Below, piece after piece: positions 33,472-43,487 of a stretch of 64,000 bases of DNA (its first letter is position 1; each line of letters opens with the position of its first letter). The notes under the pieces are model-generated. The model was not told where the DNA came from and made no database searches. It saw nothing but the letters and a program-made list of their open reading frames with translations. The stretch comes from Alistipes sp. Zagget8 (lineage in GTDB: Bacteria; Bacteroidota; Bacteroidia; Bacteroidales; Rikenellaceae), in NCBI GenBank assembly GCA_001941065.1, contig MSHJ01000005.1, positions 124,001 to 188,000 on the forward strand, written 5' to 3'. The position numbers and the translations under genes are program-made.

Positions 33472-35646
33472 ATGAACAAGCAATTCATTCTGCGTAACCT
33501 GCTGTTTGTCGTTGCGTTCTGCTCGCTGGGCCTGCTGGCCTGCTCGGAGGACGAGACCGAAAGTCCGGTGACGCTTCATTTCCAGTCGGTTGGCGACATC
33601 GGCCCGGGCATGCCCTACCGCGGTTCGGCCCCAACCTATCGTGGCGCTGCTCCGTCGGAGTTCGCCATCGAGTCCATCACGCTCGACGGAACTGCTTTCG
33701 TCGACGAGACTCCCTGCTTCACGCTCGACCCCAACGACGGTTTCCTGACCATTTCCGACAGCAAGGATTTGCAGCTCGGCACCTACCGGTTCTCGGTTTC
33801 GTGCAAGGCCGCAGGAGCCCGCTGTCTCTTTACCGATGCTTTCTCGGTGCGTATGGTGTCGGCCACGCCCGAAAATATCGTCGTGATCCCGGAGCTTATC
33901 GAGGCCCTTTACGACGAAGACCGTGTCGCATGGCCCACGGCGCAGATCGCTCCGGCCGACGAGGCTGTGTCGTTCAACGCCTATGCACTCGTGCAGGAGA
34001 AGGGCAAGGAGTATTTCTCGGTTTCGTCGACGGGCGAGATTTCCGTCAATATGGAATACGAGGGAACGATTCCTCCCGGCATCTACAAGCCGGTGCTGCG
34101 CCTGACGACCAAAGCGGGCTCGGCCGACTATGCCGATGCCGTGACCATCAAGGTCAACAGCCAGCCGCTGGGAATTACCTACGAGCGTAATCCGGGTACG
34201 GCGGAGATCAATGCTCCCTTCAGCAGCGATGTCCCGGTGCTGCTGGGATCTACCGACGAGGCCAACTATGCGATCCTTTCGGTGTCGCCCTCCACGGACC
34301 AGTTCTCCATCGATCCCGCGACGGGCGTTATCTCGCTGCCCGAAGGCCACACCCTCGAGGCCCATACGTCGTATGAGTTCTCGCTGGCCGTGTCGAACAA
34401 GTTCAGCAACGGACAGGCCGTGGCGCTTCGCGGCGTCTATACGGTGGACATCGTGTCCTATATCGCACCGATCGATCCCGCCAAGTTTGCGTATGCTCCC
34501 GCGACGATGACCGAGTTCTGCAAGTTCGAGATCGAGAAGGCTGAAGGTTTCGTCGGCGATGTGGTCACCTTCTCGCTGGGCGAACTGCCCGAGGCTCTCA
34601 AGGGGTGGGTTTCCATCGACAGCCAGACCGGCAAGATCACCGTTCCCCGCGGCAATGAGATTCCGCAGGGCGTCTATGAGATTCAGGTAATTGCTGTCAA
34701 TTCCAAGAGCGATCTGACGAATCCGGCCACTGCGACGCTGAAACTGACCGTCGATGAGAACCCCAACATGTTCTACAAGTTCGGTTACGGCAACAACCTC
34801 GGCCTGCCGGCAGAGACGAATGCCGACCAGTTCCGCTGGGACGGCGACGGTGAGACGAACGAGGATAAGGTCATTCCGCTGTCCGGAGGCTACAACGATT
34901 TCAATGGCCGCACGCCGACGTTCAAGGTCGAAGTAGTTCATGATTGGGCGCTTCAGAACGCTGCGACTACGACGACCGTGGATGATAACGGAAATCTGAC
35001 GTTGAAGATGCGAGGCAGCCGTTGGGGACAGATCGGCTATGTCCGTGTAACGGCTACTCTCGGCGAAGGTGAAACGGCTGTGTCGCGTTCGACCATCGTT
35101 TTCGTGATGCTGCGCAATCCCGCCAAGAACGACCAGATTGAATACACACCTTTCGTTCACCGCGTCAATTCGCGCACCGGTGGTCTCACGGGCATTCAGC
35201 CTACCTACGGTACTGGTTTCGATGCTTCGAAAGTGATGATGAGCTGGCGTCAGAACTGTTTCCTCTATGAAGGACTGGGGACCGATGAAGAGCCTTTTGG
35301 CGGCAAACTCGAAGCCGGAGCAAACGATCTCACTATCTATAAGATATGGGGTACTTACGAAAACAACGGCGTAACGAATCCCAGTTCGCGTCTGCCTTTC
35401 TGCTGGTACGATGCGAATGGAGCCAAGGACACCAATACCAATATGGCCAAGAAGCTGGGCTATTTCGATCCCGATAACGGTAACCAGATCTACATTGCCC
35501 CGAACAAGTGGCTCGATGCTTCCGGACAACCCGTCAACGGCGTCCTGACTTTCCAGGCGAGCTATTCGGTAACGGCCAACAACGACGACCTCGGCAAGAC
35601 CACCAACCTGATCGGTATCGCCGTTTGGCTCGATGAGAATTTCTAA
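33472..35646 (+). CDS. Surface glycan-binding-type lipoprotein with Ig/cadherin-like repeats
   Basis: A 724-residue lipoprotein (lipobox LLAC, followed by SEDETES, an acidic stretch like the Bacteroidetes surface-export signal). It has several Ig or cadherin-like modules at about 40-130, 135-230, 235-335 and 340-430, recognisable by FSIDPATGVISLPEG and WVSIDSQTGKITVPRG. The C-terminal region from about 430 resembles the DUF4958 type. It carries no hydrolase motif. Its place directly before SusC and after the lyase suggests a surface protein that holds the polysaccharide for SusC/SusD (inference). Confidence 0.72.
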   Translation: MNKQFILRNLLFVVAFCSLGLLACSEDETESPVTLHFQSVGDIGPGMPYRGSAPTYRGAAPSEFAIESITLDGTAFVDETPCFTLDPNDGFLTISDSKDLQLGTYRFSVSCKAAGARCLFTDAFSVRMVSATPENIVVIPELIEALYDEDRVAWPTAQIAPADEAVSFNAYALVQEKGKEYFSVSSTGEISVNMEYEGTIPPGIYKPVLRLTTKAGSADYADAVTIKVNSQPLGITYERNPGTAEINAPFSSDVPVLLGSTDEANYAILSVSPSTDQFSIDPATGVISLPEGHTLEAHTSYEFSLAVSNKFSNGQAVALRGVYTVDIVSYIAPIDPAKFAYAPATMTEFCKFEIEKAEGFVGDVVTFSLGELPEALKGWVSIDSQTGKITVPRGNEIPQGVYEIQVIAVNSKSDLTNPATATLKLTVDENPNMFYKFGYGNNLGLPAETNADQFRWDGDGETNEDKVIPLSGGYNDFNGRTPTFKVEVVHDWALQNAATTTTVDDNGNLTLKMRGSRWGQIGYVRVTATLGEGETAVSRSTIVFVMLRNPAKNDQIEYTPFVHRVNSRTGGLTGIQPTYGTGFDASKVMMSWRQNCFLYEGLGTDEEPFGGKLEAGANDLTIYKIWGTYENNGVTNPSSRLPFCWYDANGAKDTNTNMAKKLGYFDPDNGNQIYIAPNKWLDASGQPVNGVLTFQASYSVTANNDDLGKTTNLIGIAVWLDENF

Positions 35647-35666
35647 CCTAACTGAAAACTGAAACT

Positions 35667-38600
35667 ATGCAAAATATCATCAAACGCGCCATCGGGTTCC
35701 ATAAGGGTCTTCTGCTGACCCTTATGGCCCTGACGCTGGTCCTTTCGGCGTCGGCGCAGACCAAGATAACGGGTCGTGTGGTGGATGAGAACGGACAGCC
35801 TGCCATCGGTGCCAACATCATCGTCAGCGGCACCACGCAGGGAGCTTCCGCCGACATCGACGGCAAGTTCACCCTTTCGGTCAAGAAAAACGCTACGCTC
35901 GTCGTCTCCTACCTGGGCTATAAGACCCAGGAAGTCAAGGTGGGCACGCAGACCGATTTCCAGATCAAACTCCAGCCCGACGCCAACATCATGGACGAAG
36001 TGGTCGTCGTGGGCTACGGTTCGGCGAAACGTTCCGACCTGACGGGTTCCATCGCTTCGGTCTCGGCCAAGAACATCGAAGGTTATCAGTCGGGTTCGGT
36101 GCTCGGCGCTCTCAGCGGCCAGGTCGCGGGTGTGCAGATCACCACGGCCGACGGTACGCCGGGCTCAGAATTCGAGATTAAGATTCGTGGTATCGGCACG
36201 GTCAACGGCGATGCTGCTCCGCTCTACATCGTCGACGGATTCCAGGTGGACAATATCGACTACCTGTCGAGCAGCGACATCGAGCAGGTCGACATGCTGA
36301 AGGATGCTTCGGCTGCGGCCATTTACGGTGCGCGTGCGGCCAACGGCGTGGTGCTCGTCACGACCAAGTCGGGCAAGATCGGCAAGCCGACGGTGACGTA
36401 CAGTGGTTCGGCCAGCTACCGGAAAATCTCCAAGACGCTCGACCTGTTGAACAACTACGAGTTCGCCAAGTTCCAGCAGGAGTCGGGATTCAATACCTAC
36501 TGGCGTGAGGGTGAGGACTCCAACGGTGAACCTTACCGTTACCAGACGGCTGAGGATTACCTCAAGGTGCCGGGTATCGACTGGCAGAACGAGGTTTTCC
36601 GTCCCACCTGGTCGCAGGACCACAATGTGGCGCTTTCGGGCGGTACGGAGAATACGCGCTACAGCGTCTCCTTTTCGGACTACCTCGAGAACGGTATCTT
36701 CAACAACAGCGGTTTCAACAAGGTGACGGCCAAGGCTACCCTCAACCAGAAGGTAACCAAGTGGCTGACTGCCGACGTCAAGATCAACTACGCCAATACC
36801 GACAAGCGCGGTATCGGTACCTCGGGTGACCAGGGGCGTTTCAACATGCTGGCAACCGTCCTCCGCGCACGTCCTACGGGAGGTCTGCGCATGAGCGACT
36901 ACGAGATGCTCCACACGGCTGTCGACCCGCTGGTCGAGGATAACACCTCGGGTAACCTCGCGCAGGTCAATCCGATCATCCAGACCGAGTCGGTGACCAA
37001 CAAGCGGCGCACCGAGCAGTGGATCGGCAACCTGGGCCTGACCTTCAAGCTGGGCAAGAAGTGGACGCTGAAAACCACCGGCACTTACAACGTGGCTAAC
37101 TACCGCCAGGACATTTTTTACCACGAGCAGTCGCGGCAGGCCATCTCGAACAATGCGCCCTACGGTTCCACGCAGATGGGCCGCAATATGCGCTGGTCGA
37201 ATTCCAACCTGCTGACTTACAAGATGGGCCGCAAGGCGGGACACTCCCTCGAGGTGCTGATCGGCCAGGAGAACTCCGGTAATTCGACCGAGTACCTCAA
37301 GGGTACGGCTATGGATTTCCCGTTCGATAATCTGGGCAACAACAATCTGGGACTGGGTGCCAAGCCTACCGAAGTGGTGACCAACTATGCCGAGGCTATG
37401 CTCGTGTCGTTCTTCGGACGTGTCAACTATAATTACCGCGACCGCTATTTCTTCGACGCTACACTGCGTGCCGACGGTTCGACCGTCTTCAGCGATGGCA
37501 ATAAGTGGGGTGTTTTCCCCGCCTTCTCGGCTGCATGGCGCATTTCGGAGGAGAAATTCATGAAGAACCAGCGTACGATCTCCAACCTGAAACTCCGTCT
37601 GGGATGGGGTCAGGTGGGTAACGACCGCATCACCAACTACCTCTCGCTGATGCTCTACTCCAAAGTGCCCATCGGCATCGGCACCGATCAGCTGATCGCC
37701 CTGCAACCCAAGCAACTGGCTAACGACGACCTGCGCTGGGAGGCTTCGCAGAGCACCAACCTTGGTTTGGACCTGGGGCTGTTCGACAACCGCCTGAACT
37801 TTACGGCCGATTTCTTCATCAAGGACACCAAGGACCTTCTGATGGACGCCTCGATTCCCGGCGTGACGGGCTTCACCTCGCAGTGGCAGAACATCGGCAA
37901 GATTCGCAACAAGGGTATCGAGCTGGCGATTTCGTCGACGAATTTCGACACCCGAGGCGGGTTCCGCTGGACGACGAATTTCAACATTTCGTTCATCCGC
38001 AACGAGCTGCGTGCGCTTGCCAGCGGCGAGCAGTCGCGCCTGTTCACCTCGGGCTGGTCTGCGGACTATGTCAACGACTACGTCGCCCAGGTGGGTTCGT
38101 CGCTCGGCGACATGTACGGTTATGAGTTCGACGGTATCTACCAGTCCGACGACTTCGTGTGGAACGAGGGTGCCGGCAAGCTGGTGCTCCGCGACGGGGT
38201 GGTCGATATGTCGGAGAATTACGGCAACGATTTCGGCCCGGGCTGCGTCAAGTACAAGGACAAGGACGGCGACGGCAAGATCACCACGGCCGACCGTACC
38301 AAGATCGGCAACGGTACGCCGCTCTTCTTCGGAGGTATCACCAATACGTTCAATTACAAAGGTTTCGACCTGAGTTTCATGTTCCAGTTCAACTACGGCA
38401 ACGACGTCTACAACGCTACGCGCCTTTACGGCAACACCACCATGGAGAAGAACTACAACATGATGGCCGAGGTCGCTGATCGCTGGACCGATACCAATGC
38501 CTCGAACTCGGTGCCCAAGTATAACGGTTATATCAAGAACGAGGTCTACTCGCGTTTCATCGAGGACGGTTCGTTCCTGCGCCTGAAAAACCTCACCTTC

Positions 38601-38813
38601 GGCTACACGCTGCCCCAGAAACTCACGCGCAAGTTCTATGTGAACCGGCTGCGCGTCTATATCTCGGCGCAGAACCTCTTCGTCGTGACGGGTTACTCGG
38701 GTTACGACCCCGAGGTGAGCGTCGCTTCGTCGAGCCCCACCACGCCGGCCCTCGACTGGGGTGCCTATCCCAAGAGCAGGGTATTCACTTTTGGCATCGA
38801 TCTCACACTTTAA
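35667..38813 (+). CDS. SusC/RagA family TonB-linked outer-membrane transporter
   Basis: A 1048-residue TonB-dependent transporter. A signal peptide (about 1-31, ending SASAQ) precedes the carboxypeptidase-regulatory-like domain (about 33-110, ITGRVVDENGQPAIGANI) typical of SusC. The TonB-box region MDEVVVVGYGSAKRSDLTGS is at about 111-130, followed by the plug (IRGIGTVNGDAAPLYIVDGF) and a 22-strand barrel. It imports oligosaccharides made by the surface lyases, energised by ExbB/ExbD/TonB. SusD follows after 12 bp. Confidence 0.97.
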   Translation: MQNIIKRAIGFHKGLLLTLMALTLVLSASAQTKITGRVVDENGQPAIGANIIVSGTTQGASADIDGKFTLSVKKNATLVVSYLGYKTQEVKVGTQTDFQIKLQPDANIMDEVVVVGYGSAKRSDLTGSIASVSAKNIEGYQSGSVLGALSGQVAGVQITTADGTPGSEFEIKIRGIGTVNGDAAPLYIVDGFQVDNIDYLSSSDIEQVDMLKDASAAAIYGARAANGVVLVTTKSGKIGKPTVTYSGSASYRKISKTLDLLNNYEFAKFQQESGFNTYWREGEDSNGEPYRYQTAEDYLKVPGIDWQNEVFRPTWSQDHNVALSGGTENTRYSVSFSDYLENGIFNNSGFNKVTAKATLNQKVTKWLTADVKINYANTDKRGIGTSGDQGRFNMLATVLRARPTGGLRMSDYEMLHTAVDPLVEDNTSGNLAQVNPIIQTESVTNKRRTEQWIGNLGLTFKLGKKWTLKTTGTYNVANYRQDIFYHEQSRQAISNNAPYGSTQMGRNMRWSNSNLLTYKMGRKAGHSLEVLIGQENSGNSTEYLKGTAMDFPFDNLGNNNLGLGAKPTEVVTNYAEAMLVSFFGRVNYNYRDRYFFDATLRADGSTVFSDGNKWGVFPAFSAAWRISEEKFMKNQRTISNLKLRLGWGQVGNDRITNYLSLMLYSKVPIGIGTDQLIALQPKQLANDDLRWEASQSTNLGLDLGLFDNRLNFTADFFIKDTKDLLMDASIPGVTGFTSQWQNIGKIRNKGIELAISSTNFDTRGGFRWTTNFNISFIRNELRALASGEQSRLFTSGWSADYVNDYVAQVGSSLGDMYGYEFDGIYQSDDFVWNEGAGKLVLRDGVVDMSENYGNDFGPGCVKYKDKDGDGKITTADRTKIGNGTPLFFGGITNTFNYKGFDLSFMFQFNYGNDVYNATRLYGNTTMEKNYNMMAEVADRWTDTNASNSVPKYNGYIKNEVYSRFIEDGSFLRLKNLTFGYTLPQKLTRKFYVNRLRVYISAQNLFVVTGYSGYDPEVSVASSSPTTPALDWGAYPKSRVFTFGIDLTL

Positions 38814-38825
38814 TACCGAAGAACC

Positions 38826-40541
38826 ATGAAAAAATACTTATTCATATTGTCCGCCGTTACGCTGCTTTTCTCCTCCTGCGACCTGGACGAGGAGTCGAAG
38901 GTCGAGGTGCCGATGACGTTCGTCGACAACGTGGAGAAAGCGGAGTTGGTCCTGCTGGGTGTCTACCAGTCGATGACCTCGGAGTACGTCTACGGCTACC
39001 ACCTTTCGATGCTCTTTACGCTGGGCACCGACCAGGCGCAGGTCGAGGGTAACACGACTTCCTCACCGCGCGAGATTCCCACCAACTTCCACAACGCCTC
39101 CACCAAGGAGATCGCCCGGACGTGGAATACGCTCTACAATGCCGTCTACAACGCCAACAGCTGCATCGAGACCCTCGAACGCAGCATGACGGGGTGGTCC
39201 GAGGGCGACAAGCAGTTGGCGACCTACTACATCGCCGAAGCCCGTGCCCTGCGCGCGCTCTACTATTTCGAACTGGTGCGCTGGTTCGGCAATATAGCGC
39301 TGGTGACCTCGACTGCCGAGTCCTACAAACCCAGCGACTATTTCGAGCAGGTTCCGCCCGAGAAAATCTATGCGTTCATCGAGGAGGACCTGAAATATGC
39401 CGCCGACATACTGCCCTGGGCCGATGACGATCATGTACGCTCGTCCAACGATTTTCGTTTCTCGAAGGGCGGTGCGCTGGGCCTGTTGACCAAGGTCTAC
39501 TGCACCTGGGCCGGCTATCCCGTGAAGGACGAGTCGAAGTGGGCTGAAGCCGCCAAGACGGCGAAGATCGTCGTCGAGTCGGGCCACCATGGCCTGCTTC
39601 CCAATTTCCGTACCCTGTGGGAGAACTCGGGCGCCAGCGTCTGGGACCCCACCGAGAGCCTTGTCGAAGTGTCGTTTTACTGGAATTCGAAGACCGGTTC
39701 GTCCGACCCCGTGGGCATGATTGGCAAATGGAACGGTGTTCTCACGTCGCAGGCCGGCAACCGCGGTACCTGTCAGGCTCGTTGGCGGGTGGTCTATCCT
39801 TTCGTGCAGAAGTGGGAGAACGCCCTTCCCGACGATCCCCGCCGTACCCTTTCGGTCGCCGATTACTGCTACGGCTTCAAGGGCGAGGTGACGGTCAATG
39901 GCGTGACCTACACGGTGATCGATACCGACGGACGGCAGGGTTACATGGAGTGGCTCGAGACCTCCGCAGACTTCACCGAATCGATGACCGGCAAACGTCC
40001 GGAGATTACCGATCAGAAGAAAGATGAGCAACGCATCAAGTTCACGCCTGCCAAGTGGGACATCGAGGAGTATTCCAAGAGTTCGCCGCTTTACAGCCAG
40101 AACTACAACTCGACGGTCAACTGGTATGTGCTGCGCTATGCCGACCTGCTGCTGCTCTATGCCGAGGCGCTGAACGAATCGCAGGGTCCGACCGAGACGG
40201 CGCATGCGGCGCTGAATCTCGTGCGCCGCCGCGCGTTCGGCGACCAGACGCACGACCTGTCGAATCTCTCGCAGGACGGATTGCGTGAAGCCATCCGCAA
40301 CGAGCGTTCCTATGAACTCTGCTTCGAGGGACACCGCAAGTGTGACCTGATTCGCTGGGGGATCTACTATTCGACCATCCGTCAGACGGCGCAGGACATT
40401 GTGGACTGGAGCTCCACGAGTAAGTCGTCATACCTGATCTACAACTACACGCGCGAGGGCCGCAATGAACTGATGCCCATTCCGCAGACACAACTCGACC
40501 TGATGCCCAAGTTCAATCAGAATCCGGGTTGGGGTTCGTGA
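38826..40541 (+). CDS. SusD/RagB family nutrient-binding outer-membrane lipoprotein
   Basis: A 571-residue lipoprotein with lipobox LFSSC (C18), followed by DLDEES, an acidic surface-export-like stretch. It has the SusD fold: TPR-like helices near the N-terminus (IAEARALRALYYFELVRWFG at about 137-156) and the C-terminal RNERSYELCFEGHRKCDLIRW block at about 498-518, the most conserved SusD motif. It forms the lid of the SusC transporter and binds glycan. The PL8 gene follows after 60 bp containing a strong hairpin. Confidence 0.97.
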   Translation: MKKYLFILSAVTLLFSSCDLDEESKVEVPMTFVDNVEKAELVLLGVYQSMTSEYVYGYHLSMLFTLGTDQAQVEGNTTSSPREIPTNFHNASTKEIARTWNTLYNAVYNANSCIETLERSMTGWSEGDKQLATYYIAEARALRALYYFELVRWFGNIALVTSTAESYKPSDYFEQVPPEKIYAFIEEDLKYAADILPWADDDHVRSSNDFRFSKGGALGLLTKVYCTWAGYPVKDESKWAEAAKTAKIVVESGHHGLLPNFRTLWENSGASVWDPTESLVEVSFYWNSKTGSSDPVGMIGKWNGVLTSQAGNRGTCQARWRVVYPFVQKWENALPDDPRRTLSVADYCYGFKGEVTVNGVTYTVIDTDGRQGYMEWLETSADFTESMTGKRPEITDQKKDEQRIKFTPAKWDIEEYSKSSPLYSQNYNSTVNWYVLRYADLLLLYAEALNESQGPTETAHAALNLVRRRAFGDQTHDLSNLSQDGLREAIRNERSYELCFEGHRKCDLIRWGIYYSTIRQTAQDIVDWSSTSKSSYLIYNYTREGRNELMPIPQTQLDLMPKFNQNPGWGS

Positions 40542-40554
40542 CGAATAACCGCAT

Positions 40555-40579
40555 GAACGGCGCGCATTGCGCGCCGTTC
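40555..40579 (+). terminator. Strong intercistronic hairpin after susD
   Basis: GAACGGCGCG/CGCGCCGTTC with loop CATTG is a 10-bp perfect GC-rich stem. It is followed only by a short TTC-rich stretch, so it is more likely a partial terminator or mRNA stabiliser that lets susCD outnumber downstream messages than a full stop. Confidence 0.65.
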
Positions 40580-40601
40580 TTCATACGGAACAAACGTATC
40601 T

Positions 40602-43487
40602 ATGAAAAGAAACCTGTTTTTGCTGTCGGCCGCATTGCTGGTGTTCACCGCAAGCGTTCGGGCACAGATTTATTCGTTTGAGACTCCGCAGGCCGATGCG
40701 TGGAGCGCAGAGAATGCCCGGCTGAGCTATTCGAAGGAGAAATCCAAACTGGGGAAAACATCACTGAGGATAGACTGGCAGCCGGGGGCTGTCGTCCGCA
40801 TCGGGAACCCGATGGGGTTGGAGCAGGCCGCCAAGGCTTCGAACGGAGGTATTGCCCTCTGGATCTACAACGAGAGCCCGGTGGCGGAACCGTTGCACAT
40901 CGTGTTCCGCAATGCGGAGGGCGCCGATGTCTGCAAAGTCGCCTGCGAACTCGGATTCCGGGGTTGGCGCTGCTTGTGGAACAAGTTCCGCGAGGATATG
41001 GGTAAAAGTCCCAAGGCGGAGCTTTCTGCCGTGGAGGTTCGTTTCCCGGCGACAGCCGGGGGCGGGACCGTCTATCTGGACTATCTGGAATTTTCGCGGA
41101 ACGTCTCGTGGCAGAAGATGTCCGACTTTCAAGTGCGGGTGAACCGCACGGATTTCAGCCTGATTCCCGATTTCATGAAATACCGCCGTGCAGAGCCGAA
41201 TCCTGCCCGGACCGTGAAGGCCATGCCCGGGCAGGTTGCCGAGATTGCCGGACGCCTCGAGCGGTGGTATCTGGGCACGGAGGATGTGAAGGGCGCATGG
41301 GTCGAACGCCGCCGCGCGAGTGAGGCGGATTTTATCCGTCGTGGCGTGCGTGCCGGGCAGAGATATGCGATGACCGAGCCGCTCTATCCGATGCGCACCC
41401 CGAAGACGATTGACGGTGAGCAGACCCTCTATTTCATGGACCTGAACAAGAACGTGCTCCTGCCGTTGGCGCTCGATTATCGCAAGAACGGCAGCAAAGA
41501 GAGTTTGGACCGTCTGCTGAAGATTTACGACTGGTTCAATGACCAGGGGTGGGCCGACGGCAGCGGGCTGGGGTCGCTCTGCTTCGAGAAACTGCGCAGT
41601 GCGGGTTATTTCCACTCGCTGTTCCTGTTGCGCCGGGACCTTCCGGCCGCGACGCTGGAACGGGAACTGAACACGTTGCGGTGGCTGACGATGTTCGGCA
41701 TCTGCTACCTCGAACCCGAACATCCGGGCGAGGTCGCCGACAACCTGCGGGCGCTGGCGCTCCCGAAACTGGTCTATGCACTGCTGCAGCCCGAGGGGGA
41801 GCGGGAGACTGCGCTGACGGCTTTCCGTGACTATATGAACAATGCGCTGGGCTTCGGTCCGGGTTATTTCGGCACTTTTAAGTCCGACGGTTCGGGGTAT
41901 CACCACCGGGGCGCTTACAACAGCGCCTACTATCCGCATGCGCTCTATGTGGGGGCTTTGGTGGCCTACTTGCTCCACGATACGCCTTACGCCCTCTCTG
42001 CGGAGACACTGCACAACCTGAAACGGGGACTGATGACCTATCGTTTTCTCTGTGCCGGGCTGAGCGTTCCGGCCGGTACGGTGGGACGCTTCCCGCTGGG
42101 GCAGGAGGTGTTGCAGGAGCTTCTGCCGGCCTTCGCCTATGCCGCCTATGCTTTCCCGGAACCCGATGCCGACCTGCTGGCGGCAGTCAAACGTCTGCTG
42201 CGTGACCATCCGGCACAGGTCGGGAAGGTCCTCGGACAGGTGGATTCCGACCTTTCGTACACGGCGACCGTCGGCGAGGCGGAACTGCTCGAACGGGCCT
42301 GGCAGAGTCCCGTGCAGGCCGAAGAGGCACCCTGCGGGTCGCTCTTCATGCCTTATTCGGGACTGCTGGTGGTCAGGAACTCCGATTTCCACTTCAACGT
42401 CAAGGGATTCAGCAAATACATCTGGGATTTCGAATCTTCGGATACCGAGAATCTCGCCGGACGTTATCTTTCGAACGGGCAGGTGGAGTATTTCGACCTG
42501 AAGAACGGTGTGAAATCGTTCAATCCGCAGTCGGAGGATTTCGACTGGAGCCTGATCCCCGGCACGACCTCGATTCTGCTGCCGTATGACGTGTTGAAGG
42601 AGAAGAAGCACCGGAAAGGCTTCTCCGACCACCGCAACTACTCCGACGAATCGTTTCTTGCGGGTGTTACGGGTGACGACCGGACGGCGATGTTCTCGTT
42701 CCGGATGCACGCCCGGGCTTACGACGGCGACCTGCGGGCTGACAAGTCAGTCTTCTTTTTCGATGGCAAGGTGCTTTGTATGGGTTCGGGTATCCGTTGC
42801 GACGATGCCGTGAATCCGACTGTGACAACGCTTTTCCAGTCGTGCGGCGACGGCGCTCTGGGTAAGGCGCGGCGAATTCCGGGAGGCAGCTTCGTCACGG
42901 ACTATGCAGGTATCGTCTATGCCGTGAAGGACGCCGGAATCGTCCTCGACGAAAAGGGATCTTTCACCCGGGCCCGCCTTGACCACGGTCTGGCACCTCA
43001 GGGGGCCTCCTACCTGTACTATATGGTTCCGAAATCCGATCGGAAAGCCGTGGTACGGCTACTTTCGGATGACGGTCCCGTCGAGGTGCTGCGGCAGGAC
43101 GCCGGGGCGCATATCGTCCGGCTCCGGAAGGCCGGAACGGTCTGTGCGGCGCTGTTCGACGCGACGGCAGAGTATCCCGGGCTGTTGGTGAAGGGGGTGA
43201 ATATCCCGCTCGCCTACATCCTGCAGGAACGGGACGGGGGCGGCTGCCGGCTTTCGCTCTGCGAACCCGACATGCGCCGCCCTGCGGTCGACCACATGGG
43301 CCAGCTCACCGAAGCGCAGGTCGTAACCCCCGAGCAGCCTTTCACCACGCGGTTCCGCTTACGCGGACTTTTCGAGGCATCCTGTGCGGATGGCGATGTG
43401 AAGACGATTTGTACCGACGGTGAGACGATACTCGAACTGACGACCGTCCGCGGACGGAATTACACGATCGAACTCAAAAAACGATGA
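40602..43487 (+). CDS. PL8 chondroitinase-type polysaccharide lyase
   Basis: A 961-residue secreted lyase with signal peptide about 1-22. The order is an N-terminal beta-sandwich (residues about 25-170), an alpha/alpha toroid (about 180-545) and C-terminal beta domains. The active-site block YHHRGAYNSAYYPHALY at about 433-449 aligns with the His-Tyr region of chondroitin ABC lyase (H501/Y508), and R496 in GRFPLG matches the catalytic Arg. It would cleave chondroitin, dermatan or hyaluronan by beta-elimination. PL8 also includes xanthan lyases, but the N-terminal domain and the GH88 in the operon favour a glycosaminoglycan. The gene overlaps the GH95 start by 4 bp (ATGA). Confidence 0.85.
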   Translation: MKRNLFLLSAALLVFTASVRAQIYSFETPQADAWSAENARLSYSKEKSKLGKTSLRIDWQPGAVVRIGNPMGLEQAAKASNGGIALWIYNESPVAEPLHIVFRNAEGADVCKVACELGFRGWRCLWNKFREDMGKSPKAELSAVEVRFPATAGGGTVYLDYLEFSRNVSWQKMSDFQVRVNRTDFSLIPDFMKYRRAEPNPARTVKAMPGQVAEIAGRLERWYLGTEDVKGAWVERRRASEADFIRRGVRAGQRYAMTEPLYPMRTPKTIDGEQTLYFMDLNKNVLLPLALDYRKNGSKESLDRLLKIYDWFNDQGWADGSGLGSLCFEKLRSAGYFHSLFLLRRDLPAATLERELNTLRWLTMFGICYLEPEHPGEVADNLRALALPKLVYALLQPEGERETALTAFRDYMNNALGFGPGYFGTFKSDGSGYHHRGAYNSAYYPHALYVGALVAYLLHDTPYALSAETLHNLKRGLMTYRFLCAGLSVPAGTVGRFPLGQEVLQELLPAFAYAAYAFPEPDADLLAAVKRLLRDHPAQVGKVLGQVDSDLSYTATVGEAELLERAWQSPVQAEEAPCGSLFMPYSGLLVVRNSDFHFNVKGFSKYIWDFESSDTENLAGRYLSNGQVEYFDLKNGVKSFNPQSEDFDWSLIPGTTSILLPYDVLKEKKHRKGFSDHRNYSDESFLAGVTGDDRTAMFSFRMHARAYDGDLRADKSVFFFDGKVLCMGSGIRCDDAVNPTVTTLFQSCGDGALGKARRIPGGSFVTDYAGIVYAVKDAGIVLDEKGSFTRARLDHGLAPQGASYLYYMVPKSDRKAVVRLLSDDGPVEVLRQDAGAHIVRLRKAGTVCAALFDATAEYPGLLVKGVNIPLAYILQERDGGGCRLSLCEPDMRRPAVDHMGQLTEAQVVTPEQPFTTRFRLRGLFEASCADGDVKTICTDGETILELTTVRGRNYTIELKKR

